A DNA stretch of 64,000 nt from Clavelina lepadiformis (Eukaryota > Chordata > Ascidiacea > Aplousobranchia > Clavelinidae), in contig NC_135248.1 of the NCBI RefSeq assembly GCF_947623445.1, positions 15,447,820 to 15,511,819 of the forward strand. Direction: 5' to 3'. Shown here piece by piece: positions 27,702-39,052 of the stretch; the first letter of the stretch is position 1, and every line of letters begins with the position of its first letter. Both the position numbers and the translations under genes were made by a program. The notes beneath the pieces are model-generated. The model was not told the DNA's origin. It made no database searches and worked only from the letters and a program-made list of their open reading frames with translations.

Positions 27702-28186
27702 CTGTCTACTGACTTGCAACATATGTTTCATGAATGATCATTGAATGCGCAATGAAGCGAATGTACAGAGTTTAAATGTGTTAACTATCCTTCGCATCTT
27801 ATGCCTCTATCTGGGACGTTAAATAAAATGATTATACGGAGAAGTTAATTTGACGCAATATGCTAGTAATTGTCCGTTTTAAGTTGGCTGATGTCTAGAG
27901 TTTTCCAGGCTGAACTCGGTCCCTTCTGAGAATAGGCAAATAAATGCGAGTTATACTTAATAAGAGAAATATTGTCATCTTAATATGAAATTCAAGTAAA
28001 TTTTTAAGAAACAGACATACCAGATGAAACGACACTTTCTTCAGGTTCAACGAGATGCACGTGCAAAGTATATTTGGAACGCCTGTGACGTAACACGACA
28101 AAACATTGTCAATCGTGTGACTTTAGTTAGAATAGCACAATAAATAATTAATAGAAGAGTTTATGTTGATAAGGCAAAGTATGGGG

Positions 28187-28191
28187 AAAAA
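28187..28191 (-). terminator. Pol III T-run terminator for tRNA-Gln
   Basis: On the minus strand five consecutive T residues begin seven bases after the mature 3' end of the tRNA, the normal RNA polymerase III termination signal. Confidence 0.8.
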
Positions 28192-28197
28192 TTTAGG

Positions 28198-28269
28198 AGG
28201 TCCCGCCGAGATTTGAACTCGGATCGCTGGATTCAAAGTCCAGAGTGCTAACCGTTACACCACGGGACC
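28198..28269 (-). tRNA. tRNA-Gln (anticodon TTG)
   Basis: A 72-base minus-strand cloverleaf. The acceptor stem pairs GGTCCCG with CGGGACC. The D-arm/A-box segment contains TGGTGTAACGGTTAGCA. The anticodon stem-loop is CTGGACTTTGAATCCAG with anticodon TTG. The B-box/T-arm segment is GAGTTCAAATCTC. Positions and sequence match eukaryotic cytosolic tRNA-Gln closely. There is no intron and CCA is not encoded, as expected. A T-run terminator follows. Confidence 0.97.
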
Positions 28270-29559
28270 TGACGAATTTCGCAGTGTAAAATCGCGTATA
28301 AATACGTCGTGTGTAAACAAGGTAGTCGTCTACGCCCTACGGTGTTTCATTCCATTCACATAGCGACTAAATTATGCCGTTTTAAACTTGTTGAATGAGG
28401 TTTAATTGTTGAAAACGCCTGAATATGTACATGAAACAATTCAGACATTTATATGTAGGCCTATTGATATTAAATGTAAATTTGCTTCAACTGCGACGGA
28501 GTAGGCCTACCGTGTGTGTTTAAATGTTACTGCGCTTCTGTAACTGAATGAATATTTACTGAGCCAACTCAGCCTATTAACTCGGCAACTGATTTCTTTC
28601 CAAAGAAAAGATTCATAAATTGATTTATATTTTGTTTTGGTAACAACCACAGCTGTTGAAAACTTTTCATTTTTGTCTACAATCGTGTCACGTGATGTAC
28701 AGTGGTAAAACGTGCATCGGAAATGAAATGAAAATGAGTTTTGAAAACAGCAAACAATCTTGCCACAAAAAGCAAACAAAACCACAGATTGTCGGACCAG
28801 CAGTTGGCGTACTGTCTCACATGCGCTCTTTCAAGTTTTAATCAAAGCATTTGTGACACATAGGCCTAGTATTAGCGTGGAGGGGATGGACAAGGAAATA
28901 ATTGTTTCAGCCATTTGCTAATAGAATGGCAATTGCGTTGTTTAAAAAATGTAAAAACAGAAAATAGTTATCTAGCTAATGCTAGCTTCGAGGTCTAACC
29001 ATTGAAACATTGATTTGGTTTGGGGGAAAAATTTAGCTAGATTCGGTTTTTAGACGCAGACATTGGCTACAGTACAATATGCCAGTTCTTCATGAAGCTG
29101 ACGCCTGTACCGTTGCTACATAACCACTGCATAAGATTCATAGATGTGAGCTACTAAATGCTAAGCACAGCAGCACATTGGAATAAGATTAATGGCCGGT
29201 TAAGGTTACTTTAGCCGTGATGCATTATCCTTTGTTAGAAATGAAATTATTCCGGCCATTTTCAATATAATAACATTTATGAGGTGACGATTTTTTGTTT
29301 AATTGACCTCGTACTTAGTGTAGCAACTCGTACTCTTATAACTCAACAGCTAGATGTAATGTTGTTTATCGCGTAACGGATACGTCACAAACGCATTGTC
29401 CATACAAAAACTTTGAACAAAATGACTGAAAATTACGGCACAATTCGACTACGAAATTACGGTAGCCCTTGTAAAGCATTGATATAAGAGCAGAAAAAAT
29501 ATTCAGTCAACGTCGGTGATATACCATATTACTATACAGCAATATAGTATAGTATACCG

Positions 29560-30001
29560 CAGGGCTTCCCAAACTGGGGGTCGCGACCCCGCAAGGAGTC
29601 GCGTAACGAACTTCAGGGGTCGCAGAGCGTATACCAATTTTACACGAAGTACAAAATACAATCAAAACAAAATATACTTCCAGCCTAATAAACATAGAAA
29701 CCGCCTTGAGACCAGCATTAACAGATATTGAGCCACGGCTGGACTTGCTTTGTAGCAGAAAGCAGTCGGACCAATCACACTGAATAAATGTGTGTGCTTT
29801 TTTGTTTGCAGTAGCCTACATATGTGTAAAGTAGTAAGTAGGCTTTGAGTACTGGTGGCTTGAATTCAGTCTTTGCATCTCAATAAATGTCACTAATGAC
29901 TAATGTATATTTCGCACTGCTTATCAATTTAAACGTGAAGGGTCGCGGAAAACTTCAGAAGTTTGAAAGGGGTCGCGAGCAAAAAAGTTTGGGAAGCCCT
30001 G
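29560..30001. mobile_element. hAT-type non-autonomous transposon
   Basis: Terminal inverted repeats are CAGGGCTTCCCAAACT at the left and AGTTTGGGAAGCCCTG at the right, perfect over 16 bases. A perfect 8-base target duplication GTATACCG lies at 29552-29559 and 30002-30009. The CAGGG start and 8-base duplication are hallmarks of the hAT superfamily. Internal GGGGTCGCG motifs near both ends are subterminal repeats. No intact transposase frame is present, so it would need an enzyme in trans. Confidence 0.93.
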
Positions 30002-30009
30002 GTATACCG

Positions 30010-30927
30010 TATAGCAATACATCCTGTTCCGATTTCAAACAAGGCTTGTGGAGATTCGATTGTGGCTGTGGTAGTGACGACATTTATCCGCAATTGCTCC
30101 GCTATTGTTTCTACCCAGGTCGCATGGTCTCCAGCGGTTTGTGGCATCCTTTGCTTTCTAAACTGCAGTGTGACGCAGGGTTTATCGGGCGTACGGGTCC
30201 AATTAGATCCTATCAATCCGATGACGTAACCCCTGCTGTGGTGTTGGGCCACTAACAATAAATGGACAGTTGGCAAGCGCAACCACGCTCAGGTCAACTA
30301 TATACCAAGTTCATCTTTTAGCGCGGAACATTAAAAATGTTTGCATTGACTTAGGCTGGAAGAATAGTTGGGTACTAGGCTATGTGTGATTTGTAAGATT
30401 CGTGTTCGCAAACTTTTGCAAATGGAGAAAGCTCATCGATGCACACGATATTCAAATAACCATTACGTCATATTGCCTTGAACACGTTTTTCTGTCTCAT
30501 TGCAACAACAATTCGTGACGTAGCTAGGTTTCAAGCAAGATTTATCGTGCTCTGGGCACGTGCAGGACTTCCGGTCTGACGAATACTTTTACAAATTGAA
30601 AACACGAGAATGTAGTTTTCATGGTTTGATCGGTCATTTTGCTGCTTTGCACACGATGCAGAGCTTAGGGTAAATGCTACATCAGGGTGTAGCAAGTTTG
30701 TATTTGGTTATTGCTATGCATGTAGTCTATATTTATTATGTGTCTGCTTAGTTATCATCACTGTACAAAGGTAAACAGCATTGACGAGCTGAACTGAAAG
30801 GAAAGATGCAGGTCTATGGTGCTGACGTAGCTTACAATCTAGTTTAGTCGCATGCGAGCATTGTGACGTGACTATTAAGAGACACGTTTTTCTTGGTATT
30901 TCACTAGAATAAGGAAATACTCTTTCA
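30010..30927. other. Upstream region of P450-1
   Basis: No exon chain was recognised. Immediately before the P450-1 start codon is a pyrimidine-rich tract ending in CTAG (about 30886-30907). It reads as a splice acceptor with no obvious partner donor, so the region may be an outron or a 5' intron. Confidence 0.45.
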
Positions 30928-33594
30928 ATGATGCTAAATTACGTAGCTCAAGCTTTAAGCAAGCCCATTGTTTTGCTTCTACTTGGGGCGGTGACCCTCC
31001 TCTATTACTGGTACAAAAGACCCTCGAGGTTCCCCCCTGGCCCCAGGGGAATTCCCGTGGTGGGTGTTCTTCCATTTGCGAGCGCGGGGGCGGAAAAAGC
31101 AGCGTTGAAATGGAGCAAGGAATATGGACCGATTATGTCCATGAGAATGGCGAACACTGATTGGGTGGTTCTCAACGATTACGATTCCATGAGAAAGGTG
31201 ACGTATGCATGCTGCTTTTATGACGTATGTATGCTGTAATTATTACGTATGCATGATGTAGCTTGGCCTGGAACGCGCGATGTCTGCAGTGGCGTGTTAA
31301 GTTGTGCAGCAGATGTAGGTTCTCGTATAAAAATAAGATGTCGACGAATCTATTCCAAGACGAGCAACATTTTACTTCACCAACATGTACAAATAATTGT
31401 CACTTCAACTGACAATTACAATTTTACAATTTTTGCATCATTTTAGGCGCAGAGATGGAAAGTGACCGAGTGTTAGGCCCCAACCAGCCAAAACCTTACT
31501 TGATATTTTTTGTACTAGACAGAAACGAAAATTAAGTCTAAAATATTAAAAGCTTTTTTTTTCAGGCTTTTGTTGAACAATCGACCAAGTTCTCTGGTCG
31601 ACCGCTCATTCCGCTCCTTAATCAGTACAATAAAGGCCTTGGCCTTGGTTCAGTTGATTATGGAGACTTCTTCAAAGTGCAAAAAAGCTTTGGAATGAAA
31701 ATAATGCGTGGGTAAGTGCCAGTGGCAAGTTATAACTTCTTATATTCAACTTCACGTCATCATGTGAAGATTCTGTTGCGTTGTTAGATCCGGTTTAGAA
31801 GGTGATTCAATAGAAGACCGAATTGTAGAAGAATCTGACCACCTGGTTGACGCCGTGCAAGCACAAAATGAAAAAGTGTTTGTGCCACAGGTATTATAAC
31901 AACACAACGTTCCGTGACGTTAGTTAAAGTGTCAAGTTTGATCAGTTCGTCCAACTTAATTCAGTCATTCCATCACACCCACGTCATTCATGCTACGCAG
32001 GTTGCTCTTCGCAAAGCTGTAATTAACGTGATATGTGGTGTCGCTTTCGGGAAACGATTTGATTATGACGATGAATCATTCAAACAACTTCTGAAGGCGG
32101 TGATTGAAACAAGGTGTCCAGAACTTGTCATACGTTCATGCATGTTCAGTTGATTTTCAGTATTTTTCAACTAAAATTATAATAAAATATGATTATGTCC
32201 TTCAAATTTATCTTTTAAGTATAAATGTGTTTTATTTTTCATGAGCTTTCTGCATTCCTTCCCGAGCTTAGCAGTGCGACTCATGGGGCTGGCTCCTGGC
32301 TTGATGGGGATTCCCCCTTTCTCATGGGTTAACTCGAGGTTGTTGGAGAAATATCGAATTTTGAACGGTTTGTTATCAAAGATTATTGCACTAAGCTTAT
32401 AGCGGATTGGCCGTAGAGTGATTTGGTAATCGTTAAAATGCAGCACAGCGCCGTGTACAGCGAGTAGGCATGTATGTATGTAAGCCTATGTGCAGGCATG
32501 TACACTATAAGTAGCATGTAGGCCAGTACTTTATGATGAATGCTGGTGATGAAACGTTATGTGAAATGAAGACAATCGTAATATGATGAAAATCACGTAG
32601 ACGGTGATTCACATTTTCAGAGACTATCGAGATGATCGTGGACAGAGAGAAGGAAGCAAAGGGGGGTGGAAGCGCGATGGGGTTCGTGGGCGCTTACTTC
32701 AAACAACTGGAAGCTGGAGCTCCTCATTTCAACAAAGAGCAACTTCTCCAATATACGAGAGAGCTCTTCAACGCGGGGATGGAGAACACTGCTGGCACAT
32801 TGGCGTGGGGTCTCCTTTGCCTCATCCATTTCCCTCAGACTCAGAGGAAGCTTCGAGAAGAAATAAACACGGTGGTCGGTAAGTTCTCTCAGATATTGTT
32901 AAATTAATCCCATTTTAAACCAATGACAACTTGTTTATGTTTTACAATTTTTTCCAGGTCCGAAAGATAAAATCGATCTGTCTTTGAAAGCAAAGCTTCC
33001 CTACACGAATGCATTCATTCAAGAGCTGACGAGGTTTCGATCCATGACTCCCTTCACAGTTCCACATAAAACAAACGAAGACGCGGTGATTGACAGCTAC
33101 AAGGTGCCGGAGGGCTACACTGTGAGTTTGTTTTGCCCCAGAGATACGTCATCGCATCGGCTTGACATCTCGTAATACGATTTTACTGAGAAGAAATTCT
33201 GTATTTTGTATGAGTGGAATTAGGCTATATAGGACATGTATATACAATAACTGAAGTTGACGTCATGGTGCTTCAGATTGTGGGAAACGTCTGGGGTGTC
33301 CACAACGACCCTGATTACTGGAATGAGCCGGAAAAGTTCGACCCGGAGAGATTCATCGACAACCGTGGAAGCTTCGTCAAGTCAGATCACGTGATTCCAT
33401 TTGGGATGGGACCACGTGAATGTTTGGGCAAGCCAGTCGCCGAAATGGCGGTTTTTATCATGCTCGTTGCCATGGTGAGGAGATTCGAATTTTTTCCAGA
33501 TCCCCAGGAAGCAGAACTTCCGCCAGATGACGCCGGGGCGCAAGGAGCTTTCTTTATTCCTTTCCCGTATGAACTCGTCGCCATAGAAATCTAA
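30928..33594 (+). CDS. Cytochrome P450, CYP2 clan (P450-1)
   Basis: A microsomal haem-thiolate monooxygenase inserting one O2 atom into lipophilic substrates with electrons from NADPH-P450 reductase. Exons: 30928-31197, 31566-31711, 31788-31890, 32001-32113, 32246-32367, 32621-32878, 32958-33121, 33277-33594. All are GT/AG and in phase, giving 497 residues, the normal size. Order: hydrophobic signal anchor (residues ~12-27), proline hinge FPPGPRGIP, I-helix AGMENT (~303-308), ExxR as ELTR (~361-364), FDPERF, and haem loop FGMGPRECLG with Cys ~441. Family variations: the usual C-helix WxxxR reads FKVQK, and the first threonine of the AGxETT motif is Asn. Compared with P450-2 and P450-3 it lacks one intron, so its I-helix region is a single exon. 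ATG 30928 is followed directly by a second ATG. The substrate cannot be told from sequence. Confidence 0.93.
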
Positions 33595-35816
33595 ATATGT
33601 TTATGAAGACCTGTTCTTTGATAGTTTTTTGTAGCCTATACACTTATACATCAAAGCTTGACTTCATATCTGGGTTTGGTGACGCGCTACTTACCCAACC
33701 ATAATATAGTCAACAACATCGTGCACGTTTTAAACTTTCAGGGCTTTGTCGCCTTTTCCAGCTCCTCATCCGTTTGTTGCTAGGAGACATAATAATTAAT
33801 CAACGTCATGTTTCTCGCTTCGCCCAATTAATGGAGAAACAGAAACGATACAGTATGAATGTACACGCTTTATATAAATATATTCCGCACAGTACGTGTT
33901 GTGTTGGTATTCAAGGCAGACGCAGAAGCGACAAAGGTTTCAAGTCATTTCTACTCGTTCCTTAAACGTAGTTTTCACAAAAAATAATTGTCAGCTCGAC
34001 ATAGATATTCTTGGATTTTTTATACTTTTAAGCGGTAGCTTTGCAAATCGAAAATCTATCGCAGCACATGTAGCAGACATACGTTGCTCTGGGTTCAACC
34101 CGCACAAAAATTGTCTTTTTCGACGCCGTGCGCTGAAACTAAACGCGATTGCACCAGGTCATCATCGGCCTATTGTGCGAGGCAGATCGCGTGTAAGTGC
34201 CTGGCAATTCGAGAAAATGGAATCAATTGTACGGTGTGTGTGGCGCATGTTATTATTGTCACACATGTTGCTAATTATGAGCGTTACAGCCAAATACTTG
34301 GCATCTAAATACTTGACATAACAGTAAATTACTTTTTAACTAGTTAACAATAAAACAAGATTTTATTAACTATGGCTATATAAGGATAGGGTATAACCTA
34401 GCTGGTAGTTTCGAAAGCAGACTTGACTTAACCACAAACTATACCAGCTTTAGCCTGGAATCTCAAAATTGACGTCATAACCAGAAACCCATATTGACCA
34501 TATTAACTGAACATCGGCTGCCGTTTACGCGATGTTGTTTTGTCATCCCGCAGCAATGCACCGTCGCAATCACATCCAGAGTATGGCCACTTTCAGTCTG
34601 TAGAAACGCATCGATGGGCGGTGGACAACGTTGCCGCATTTCAGATGCCTGTGAACCGTAAATTACGTCATCAACCCAGAATTCCGCTTGCAACGAATGA
34701 GGGGCGAAGGCGCAGTTACCGACCAACAATTCCTAGAAATGCTCGCCTCATTAACCAGCCATGACGTCGGGTTTATTAAAAGACCACTCGTTGAGTTGCA
34801 GTTTATTTCACGGAAAAAAGAGTTAAGCAAAAAGAGTAAAACTGAAAGCGGAGAAAAGTGATGAATTATCGAAAATAAAACTGAACCACTTAATGTAAGC
34901 AACCATGTTGAAATGCAGTTGTTAATATGCCAGCCTAACTCCACTGATGAAAGACATTTCATGTAAGACGAAAAATTTTTAAGATTTTTTGTGAAACGGT
35001 GATTTTGACACCTGCCAAAACACGTTTCGATGGTTTCGTCGTTGAGTGTAGACGCAGCGGTATAAATTGCTTTAAATCACTTTCAATCAAGCGAGTCGAG
35101 GAGTCGAGTCAAGTCGAGGAAGCGAGTCCTGCCTCAAAACAAAGCCAGCTGCATGCGTGATTGCGTTTTTGCCGTTTCAAATAGAATTTACAAATTTTTT
35201 GCTCGTTTCATCATTTGAGGCGAGTTGCTGCTGGTGCATTGGACTCGGGTCGCTTCGTCTCGTTGGAATGACTGGAAGAAAAGCGATCGTTTATTTTCAT
35301 CAAATTAGCATCGACTTGGATGCGAGTTTGTTTAAACTTTATGAAATCTGCAGAATTTCGCCTAAAGTATAAATATCTGACGTACAAGCTGGTACCAATG
35401 GCGCCTGAAATAGTTTTAAAAATATCGCTCAGTGTGACTAAGAACTCGTCAGATACTCAACAAAAATATCAGACTTGGCACCGGTAGAAAAGTTTCCGAT
35501 CCTTGCTCTATGTCGTTTTCTAAAGTTGAACTAAGAGTAAAAAATGAGATTGAAAGCTGAATTCTGAAATTTTCGGTTTTACTTCGTGTTTCTTTCGAAG
35601 TTACGCAGCTTACAGTAGAAGGCAAAGTTAAATATCTGAGAGTTAAGATCGATTTATTCAATCAAAGTAATAAACAATGTTACCGTGGATACGAAGAGGA
35701 CACCTTGCTACGTTTATTTTTAGATCTTTCCAGCCATTAATCGAGAACATTTAAAAGTTATTTTTTGGATAAAGTCTTCGATTTCAGCTTGCTTGAGATT
35801 TCTATTTTTGTCCAAC
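33595..35816. other. Intergenic DNA between P450-1 and P450-2
   Basis: Several open frames of 60-140 codons occur but none shows a domain, an exon chain or similarity to the neighbouring P450s. TGACGTCA occurs at about 34470. I see no repeat with clear termini. Confidence 0.45.
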
Positions 35817-38732
35817 ATGTCTTGTTGTTGTGGAGATCCCGAAGGATTTCCTCCAGGACGTAAAGGAGTTCCATTCCTTGGATGCGCTCCCTTCGTCGGA
35901 AGCGATGCTCCCAGAGCTTTCTTCAACTGGAGCAAGGATTACGGATCCATAATGTCGGTGAGGATGGGAAAGAAGACGTGGGTCGTTTTAAACGACTATG
36001 ACTCCATGTACCAGGTAAGTCTGACACTTATCCCTCACTGAAGCGTGACCACATCATGGAGTGAAAATGTTTCAAAAAATGATGGGGGCATGTTGGGCTT
36101 TATACAAATCAAATTGCTTCAGGCACAACCGGGTTGCTTTGATGTTAATCTCGAAGTTCTCTTCCAGGCTTTCATCGAGCAGCAGAGCAAGGCGTCAAGT
36201 CGACCCCTAATCCCCCTCCTTGACCAGTACAACGAGGGGCTGGGGCTTGGTTCGGTCAGGTATGGAGAGTTCTTCAAAGCAAACAGATCGTTTGGGGAGA
36301 AAATACTGCGAGGGTGAGATTGGACCCAAACAAACGCTTGAACTTGGCTTTTAGAATAAAACTCTGTACTGCCATCTAGCGCTGGAATTGGAGCACAAAC
36401 CATCGAAGAACGAGTCATCGAAGAATCTGGATTCCTGGTCGATGCGATAAAAGCAAAGAGTGGAAAATCTTTTACAACCCGGGTATTGACTTTGAAAGAA
36501 CATCTTACGTCAGAGTTAGCCAAAATTGCTGAATGACAGAGAGTCGTTTATTCATGAAATTTTAAATGGATTTTAGTTTGAAAAATTTACACCTGAGTAT
36601 ATGCATTTTCACATTTTCACACTTTCATCTCAATGCATTGAATACAATTTTAACTAAAGCACACCAATACACAAGGCTCCAGCGAACATGAGTTTAAAAT
36701 TAGCTACTCGGCCACCAACGATTTAAATGTATTACTTCTATCCATGATAGGACGTACCGAGGGTTGCCTGTTCTAACGATGCGTATCCTATTATGGCTAC
36801 CAATCTTGCATAATTGGCTTAACTGGTTTTGGGCATAACAGGCTTTGCGAAGCCTCTGCTAATCGTTTTCTTTTCCAAATTCAGTTTCCACTGAACAACG
36901 CTTCCTGCAACGTGCTTTGGAGCATTCTCTTTGGGGAAAGAGCAGATTATGACGATGCATCCTTCAACAGACTGATCTCGGCTCTGTGTAAAACGTAAAT
37001 CTCCCATAAACATATCTTTTACCTGTTCTTTGTATTGCAACTACATCTCTTACTTAGCACAAATACTTGAAGGTACTTTTGATTTTTCCAATTAAATGAA
37101 AACTGTAGAAAACCTTAAACTGACGTTTTATTCAGCATCAACGAGGATCCCGGCTTCCCATCGACCGCCATCAGCCTCATGGGTCTCACTCCAAGTCTGA
37201 TGAACTTCCCGTTATTCAAAGGAGTCAACGAGGAATATTTACAGAACTTTAAAAACTTACTGAGTAAGAAGCGACTTCTAGATTCTGTAAATCGGTGGCA
37301 GCTGAAAAATATTATTTTGTTCAAGTAGAAGTTTTCTTAAACTATGTGGTAACCAGTGTTTCCCTTTTCATTTTATCAGAAGTATTTGCTGACATCATCG
37401 ACAAACATAAAGAGACTTACAGCGAAAAATTTTCGAGGGGATTCGTCGACGCTTACGTGAAGAAAGTGAAGAAGGGGACTCCCCATTTTTCAGTAAGTTC
37501 AGAAATATTCAAAATTTTCCCTGTTTAGTGCAATCAGAGAGTTAAGAATAAAGTTTGTTATCCATGCAAATCCAGACAATAATTGCAGATGCGCAATGGC
37601 TTTTGGCTTGACAACTTCAAAGTTTTTTGGTATAAATTAGATGAAATTGTGGTATGTGAATAGTCCAAATACAATTTCGTATTCTGTTAACTTCCACCAT
37701 ATGAGCGCAGTATGAGCAACTGGTCCAGTTTGCCAGGGAACTCTTCAATGCGGGCGCCCAACCCACAGCGGGCATGGTTGGTTGGGGCCTTCTCTGCTTG
37801 ATCCATTACCCTGAGACTCAGAAGAAGCTACGAGCAGAAATAAATAAAGTTATTGGTGAGTAGAAGGTGGTCTTTCAGATTTTTAGACTCGAAATGATGT
37901 CAAACCAGCCTTGCTGTTAATTTGTGCTCGCGCACACGAATACGCTGCACGATATCCACGTTCATAAAAGATTACGTCACAAACGTCTGCTTCATCAATC
38001 GCGCAACTTTGCAATTGTGAGCGGCTCCAAGCCGTGGTTTCTTTATGCGCCGATGTGGCTCTTGTGCGACATCTACCGCAAAGTCTAGAAACATTTTACT
38101 AAATTTAGGTAAAGGCAAAGTGACCACGTCATCCCAAGCCAGCATGCCTTACACAAATGCATTCATTCAAGAACTAATGAGGTTTCGTACAATGGTCATA
38201 TTCACGGTACCACATGAAACTACTGAAGACATGGACCTGAAAGGTTTCAAAATACCAAAAGGAACAACTGTAAGTCAATTAATAAACTGATAACTGATAA
38301 TTTTGTGATTTTCGAAGCTGTTGTCGCTCCACTAAGCAAGCAACTAAATACAAAGCAGTAGAATTAGTTCTGAAGCCAGGAGTGAAAATTGACTGTGATT
38401 GACCTTTCAAGGTTCTTGGAAATGTTTGGGGCGTCAACAATCATCCCGATTATTGGGAACACGCAGAAAAATTCGACCCGGAACGATTCATCGACGAAAA
38501 TGGAGATTTCATCAAATCTGATCACGTCGTGTCGTACGGTATTGGCGGACCACGTGACTGCATTGGCTATCACGTCGCCCAATTAGAAATCTTCATCATG
38601 CTGGTTTCCATGGTGAGGAAATTTGAATTTCTTCCTGATCCTGATGCGAGTGATCTTCCTCCCATCGACAAAGGAGCAATCGGCGCTTTTTTCATTCCAG
38701 CTCTGCACAAGTTAGTGGCCAAGGAAATATGA
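35817..38732 (+). CDS. Cytochrome P450, CYP2 clan (P450-2)
   Basis: A second intact P450. Exons: 35817-36014, 36168-36313, 36380-36482, 36885-36994, 37136-37263, 37380-37492, 37711-37855, 38109-38269, 38412-38732; all junctions are GT/AG and phases agree, giving 474 residues. Features: proline hinge FPPGRKGVP only ten residues from the start, C-helix FKANR instead of WxxxR, I-helix AGAQPT (~280-285), ExxR as ELMR (~336-339), FDPERF, and haem loop YGIGGPRDCIG with Cys ~418. The haem loop carries one extra glycine against the FxxGxRxCxG consensus. No membrane anchor precedes the hinge in this model; an upstream anchor exon is possible because an acceptor-like TTTCAG lies 30 bases before the ATG. 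It is most similar to P450-3, including near-identical DNA in the last exon. Substrate unknown. Confidence 0.92.
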
Positions 38733-38932
38733 AACGGCTTCAGTTGCATCCACTTGGAAGAAGAACAATCTGTTCAAAATTTTGTACATTAATTGTTTTT
38801 AACGACAACGCGGCGTCTTTGTTATGAGATAACTCTATAACCGTTGTTATTCCTGAGCAATGAATCAGAATGATTTTGTATCTCTCCATATCGTGGCTAA
38901 CACAATAACTTCTTTGTGTACGTTTCACTCTT

Positions 38933-38938
38933 AATAAA
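38933..38938 (+). promoter_or_regulatory. Polyadenylation signal AATAAA for P450-2
   Basis: Canonical AATAAA about 200 bases after the P450-2 stop codon, on the coding strand and before the inverted-repeat arm. It is the only clear candidate there. Confidence 0.6.
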
Positions 38939-39052
38939 CAGCAACGTTTGCAAATAAGCATTATGATAAATGATGTTATTAGCAGTATAAGCTGCTCAAT
39001 TCGGTGTGTCGGCTGAAGCAATGCCACTCAGACTGTTATTAGCGACACTTTT

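Larger units (their letters stand above)
27702..29559. other. Intergenic DNA around the tRNA gene
   Basis: Apart from the tRNA-Gln gene at 28198-28269 I see no coding exon or clear repeat here. The final 40 bases are a TA-rich imperfect palindrome (ACTATACAGCAATATAGTAT) into which the next transposon inserted. Confidence 0.5.

Noticed and set aside
33896..34321. 141-codon plus-strand frame between P450-1 and P450-2
   Set aside because: No domain, and composition resembles flanking non-coding DNA. Length alone is not enough.
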